Assembly (NCBI GenBank): GCA_000720375.1
Contig: JOAA01000007.1
Coordinates: forward strand, 124,001-188,000
DNA from: Rhodococcus rhodnii
GTDB taxonomy: Bacteria; Actinomycetota; Actinomycetes; Mycobacteriales; Pseudonocardiaceae
DNA: 64,000 bases
Reading direction: 5' to 3'
Numbering within the stretch: position 1 is the first letter of the stretch; every line of letters begins with the position of its first letter. Both the position numbers and the translations under genes were made by a program. The notes under the pieces were generated by a model. That model saw nothing but the letters and a program-made list of their open reading frames with translations. It was not told where the DNA came from and did no database searches. Shown here one piece after another: positions 61,155 to 64,000 of the stretch.

Positions 61155-62564
61155 TCAGTCGCCGTGCCGAGGCGTGACCCTGAAGTTGAAGAACGGAACA
61201 GTGTACGGCTCCGCCGCGACCTCGATGGCACCGTCGACTGGTTTCCACGGGCCGAAGATCTGCGGCGTGTAGCGGCCGACTGGCACCTTTGTGTAGTCGA
61301 TGCGCCCTGTCGCGTCGGTGGTGGCGGTGACAGTCACGCGGCCTGTCGTCACATCGCGTAGGCCGATGCGGGTGTTGACCACGGCCTCGCCTTCGTCCAC
61401 CGAGAAGTCTCCGTCTTTGTCGTGGTAGACCGTGCCAAAGGTGTTGGCGGTCTTGCTGCTTCGCACCTTGTGGTAGACCGGTGCCGCCTCTGCGGCTCCG
61501 TAGAGGTACAGCTCGTCGTCAACGAAGTCGCAGATGGCTGAGACCAAGCCGAAGTAGTCCCCCTTGTCCGGCACTGTGCCGGTGACCGCGAAGACCCTGG
61601 TCTGTCCAGGTTGGACAGTCGCGCCCGGACCACCGTAGGCCAATTCGCCCCACGCCTCTTGAGTGACCAGGAGGTGATAACTCGATCCGTACCGGTCACA
61701 TCCCGCCACCAGGCCGGTCAGCGGATACTGGCCGGTGTTGGTCAGGGTGACTGTCAGCTGGACGGAGTCACCTGCCGAGTAGGTCTTGCGGTCCAGCGCC
61801 ACCGACGCGCGCAGGTTCTCGGACATCGGACGCCGGGCCCGGATCCCGAGATCACTCGCGGTGCCCGTGCCGTCCAAACGCAGGAAATTGGTGGACGGAA
61901 GCAACCAGCCGCCGGGCGCGGGCCCATACGTCAGCTCGTAGAACCCGACCGGGATGTCCGGGAAAGCGAACCGGCCGTCGGCGCCTGTGACGGCCTCCTT
62001 GAACGGCTGCCAGCCCTTGGCGAGGCGCACAGTGATCCCGGGCAGTTCCTCGCCGGGGTCTGCCACCCGGTTCTCGTTGGCGTCCTGGAAAACCTGCCCG
62101 CCGACGTGCTCGGTGACGTCCGCGGGGACGAGCTGGAAACTCACCTCGGTCTCGGCGATCTCCGGGATGTTGGGCGTCTGCCGCTGCACCCCGATCATGA
62201 TCCGCGGCTGACCGGCCCACTCGGAGACGTGTCCGATCAGGTCGTACGTCCTGGTCTCACCGGCGGCGAACACCGCACCGGCGCCGAATGGGTCCAGGTC
62301 GCGCCACGTGTCGGACCGGACATAGAACGGAGAGCCCTCGATGGTCCGCAACCGTCCCTTCACGCCCCGGCGTTCCTCGGTGCCAGAGTTGGTGACAGTG
62401 AGCTTCACCGGAATGGACTCCCGATTGCCGACCACGAAAGGCCCGCCGGTCACGGACGCGGTGACCTGCAAGCCGGCTTGAGCACTCGCCGGAGCCGCCA
62501 ACAGGCCCGCGAGCAGCAAAGATAAGAATGCGAGCACGCCTACGGCGCGCGCTGTCATTGTCAC
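61155..62564 (-). CDS. Secreted protein with SdrD-B-like repeats
   Basis: 469 residues. A signal peptide (VGVLAFLSLLLAGLLAAPASAQA) is followed by beta-rich domains. Two SdrD B-like (Cna-B/prealbumin-like) modules are readable: VGGQVFQDANENRVADPGEELPGITVRLAKG and GTVYHDKDGDFSVDEGEAVVNTRIGLRDV, each with the DxNxNxxxDxGE calcium-type loop. No LPxTG anchor is visible, so it is probably released or held by other means. A surface or adhesive role is likely. Confidence 0.85.
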   Translation of the reverse strand: MTMTARAVGVLAFLSLLLAGLLAAPASAQAGLQVTASVTGGPFVVGNRESIPVKLTVTNSGTEERRGVKGRLRTIEGSPFYVRSDTWRDLDPFGAGAVFAAGETRTYDLIGHVSEWAGQPRIMIGVQRQTPNIPEIAETEVSFQLVPADVTEHVGGQVFQDANENRVADPGEELPGITVRLAKGWQPFKEAVTGADGRFAFPDIPVGFYELTYGPAPGGWLLPSTNFLRLDGTGTASDLGIRARRPMSENLRASVALDRKTYSAGDSVQLTVTLTNTGQYPLTGLVAGCDRYGSSYHLLVTQEAWGELAYGGPGATVQPGQTRVFAVTGTVPDKGDYFGLVSAICDFVDDELYLYGAAEAAPVYHKVRSSKTANTFGTVYHDKDGDFSVDEGEAVVNTRIGLRDVTTGRVTVTATTDATGRIDYTKVPVGRYTPQIFGPWKPVDGAIEVAAEPYTVPFFNFRVTPRHGD

Positions 62565-62801
62565 GCTGATCCTCCCCTATTGGTTGCGCGTCCCCGACGG
62601 CAACCCGTGTGGTCGCGCACACCGAGATCTACCGGAGCCAGCTTGTGGTTATCTTCCGCTCTTCTGTCACTGACACGGCGACTGAGTGGTCATTTCGTCC
62701 AACGGACAACCGGGTTTTGGACGTTCTGCACAATGGGCTGGAGCCGCACGGCTGGTTAAGTTCGCCGGAACAGCCGCACGCATTGCCTGGCAGGTGACGT
62801 G

Positions 62802-64000
62802 ATGTCCGACTCCGCAACCCAGCCACCGATCACCGAGGTGGAAAGCCACGGCGTGGAACGGATCCCCGACTCGGACCGCACCGCGACCCCGTTCGACCTG
62901 TTCCGGCTGGCGTTCGGCGGCGCCAACACCTTCTCCACCTGCGTGCTCGGCGCGTTTCCGATCCTGTTCGGGCTTTCCTTCTGGCAAGGGCTGGCCGCGA
63001 CGCTGCTCGGTGTGCTCGTCGGCGCGTTGATTCTCTGCCCCATGGCCCTCTTCGGGCCGCTCAACGGGACGAACAACGCCGTCTCCTCGTCGGCCCATCT
63101 CGGCGTGCACGGCCGTATCGTCGGCTCGTTCCTGTCTCTGCTCACCGCAGTGGCGTTCTTTTCGCTCGCGGTGTGGAGTTCCGGCGACGCGCTGATCGGT
63201 GGTGCTCATCGACTGTTCGGATTGGAACGAGAAACGCTGTCGTATGCCATCGCGTACGCGATTTTCGCCTGCCTGGTACTGATCGTGTGCGTGTATGGGT
63301 TCCGATTCATGCTGTGGGTCAACAAGATCGCCGTCGCCTCCGCGACGCTGCTGTTCCTCGTCGGGATCGCGGCCTTCGCCGACGACTTCGACCCGTCGTA
63401 CCCCGGCACCTTCGAATCGGCAAGCGACACCGCGCTGTTCTGGCCGGCCTTCGTCGGGTCGGCACTGATCGTGCTGTCGAACCCGATCTCGTTCGGCGCC
63501 TTCCTCGGCGACTGGTCGCGCTACATCCCCGCCCACACTCCACGCCGACGGGTGCTGGCTGCCGCGTTCCTGTCCCAGATCGCCACGTTGGTGCCGTTCC
63601 TCTTCGGACTCTCGACGGCCAGCATCATCGCGGCCAAGCAACCGGCCTATGTGGATCCCGCGGCGCCGGACTTCGTCGGTGGGCTGCTGGCGATCGCACC
63701 GCAGTGGTTCTTCCTGCCCGTGTGCCTGCTCGCCCTGATCGGCGGGATGTCCACCGGCACCACCGCCCTCTACGGCACTGGTCTCGATTTCTCCTCGGTG
63801 TTCCCCCGCCTGTCCCGTGTCCAAGCGACGGTGTTCATCGGCGTACTGTCCATTGTGTTCATCTTCGTCGGCCGGTTCGGCCTTGACCTGGTCCGCAGCA
63901 TCTCCACGTTCTCGACCATGATCATCACATGCACGACGCCATGGATGATCGTGATGATGCTCGGCCTGTTCACCCGGCGCGGCTGGTACGACTCAGAAGC
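62802..64000 (+). CDS. NCS1-family purine/cytosine permease, 5' part
   Basis: The ATG at 62802 (AGGTGA upstream) opens a frame that runs off the window end after 399 codons. About ten hydrophobic helices are visible. PFDLFRLAFGGANTFSTCVLGAFPILFGLSFWQGLAATLLG and MALFGPLNGTNNAVSSSAHLGVHGRIVG are typical of the nucleobase-cation symporter 1 family (CodB/purine-cytosine permease-like), and GDWSRYIP is its conserved middle motif. The substrate is probably a nucleobase or a related ring compound. The 235 bases upstream show no clear element. Confidence 0.9.
   Translation, partial: MSDSATQPPITEVESHGVERIPDSDRTATPFDLFRLAFGGANTFSTCVLGAFPILFGLSFWQGLAATLLGVLVGALILCPMALFGPLNGTNNAVSSSAHLGVHGRIVGSFLSLLTAVAFFSLAVWSSGDALIGGAHRLFGLERETLSYAIAYAIFACLVLIVCVYGFRFMLWVNKIAVASATLLFLVGIAAFADDFDPSYPGTFESASDTALFWPAFVGSALIVLSNPISFGAFLGDWSRYIPAHTPRRRVLAAAFLSQIATLVPFLFGLSTASIIAAKQPAYVDPAAPDFVGGLLAIAPQWFFLPVCLLALIGGMSTGTTALYGTGLDFSSVFPRLSRVQATVFIGVLSIVFIFVGRFGLDLVRSISTFSTMIITCTTPWMIVMMLGLFTRRGWYDSE

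Noticed and set aside
1..64000. CRISPR arrays, rRNA genes, insertion sequences, integrases or phage genes
   Set aside because: I looked for regular short repeats, transposase motifs and rRNA-like sequence and saw none. The only RNA gene found is tRNA-Sec.

Overview
This is high-GC actinomycete DNA, most likely from a filamentous Pseudonocardiales-type organism; the assignment is an inference. Supporting signs are strong GC bias at third codon positions, many GTG and TTG starts, chains of ATGA/TTGA/GTGA stop-start overlaps, starts sitting 6-7 bases behind a -10 element (likely leaderless), and typical actinobacterial families (DUF3040, DUF4383, ECF42 sigma factor with a DGPF protein, LLM flavin oxidoreductases, caspase-STAND-WD40 proteins). 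About 60 genes are called. The first and last genes are cut by the window edges.

Layout. (1) 1-4.6 kb: CHAT (caspase-like) protease genes: a C-terminal fragment, a complete TPR-CHAT protein and a decayed CHAT remnant. (2) 4.8-15.6 kb: a selenocysteine-dependent formate dehydrogenase operon. Its catalytic subunit has an in-frame TGA in the selenocysteine context, followed by fdhE, the Fe-S subunit, an NrfD-type membrane subunit, an Mrp ATPase, a tRNA-Sec gene embedded in the operon, selB, selD and a PlsC-like acyltransferase. selA is not in the window. (3) 15.6-25.7 kb: small accessory genes, an aquaporin-like channel with altered NPA boxes, a frameshifted membrane protein, two ion transporters around a CBS protein with a decayed tandem duplication between them, a PucR-type regulator, a GH15-like protein lacking the catalytic middle, and an NfeD/SPFH pair. 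(4) 25.9-31.1 kb: a 1.4-kilo-residue caspase-STAND-WD40 protein followed by an orphan PhnD-type lipoprotein. (5) 31.1-34.7 kb: DGPF protein, ECF42 sigma factor, and an SRPBCC/MFS pair behind a matching ECF promoter. (6) 34.7-42.5 kb: the most interesting region, a compact metallophore-like cluster. It holds an iron/B12-type ABC importer, an MFS exporter, a 2-oxoglutarate oxygenase, a DUF4213/DUF364 protein, an SbnA-like PLP enzyme and a methyltransferase. Two Zur-like 15-bp palindromes lie at its two divergent control points, so a zinc-repressed small-molecule metallophore made without NRPS is a reasonable hypothesis. (7) 42.7-51.1 kb: erythromycin esterase-like protein, a shortened hydrolase, a MarR-controlled aldehyde/alcohol dehydrogenase pair and a Rieske oxygenase operon with IclR, which together look like aromatic compound catabolism. 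(8) 51.2-64 kb: TetR with a perfect operator, AraC, cell-surface proteins, a secreted GH15 glucoamylase, an LLM oxidoreductase coupled to a GH13 trehalose-synthase-like enzyme, and the start of an NCS1 permease.

All family assignments come from reading motifs by eye. No database search was run.
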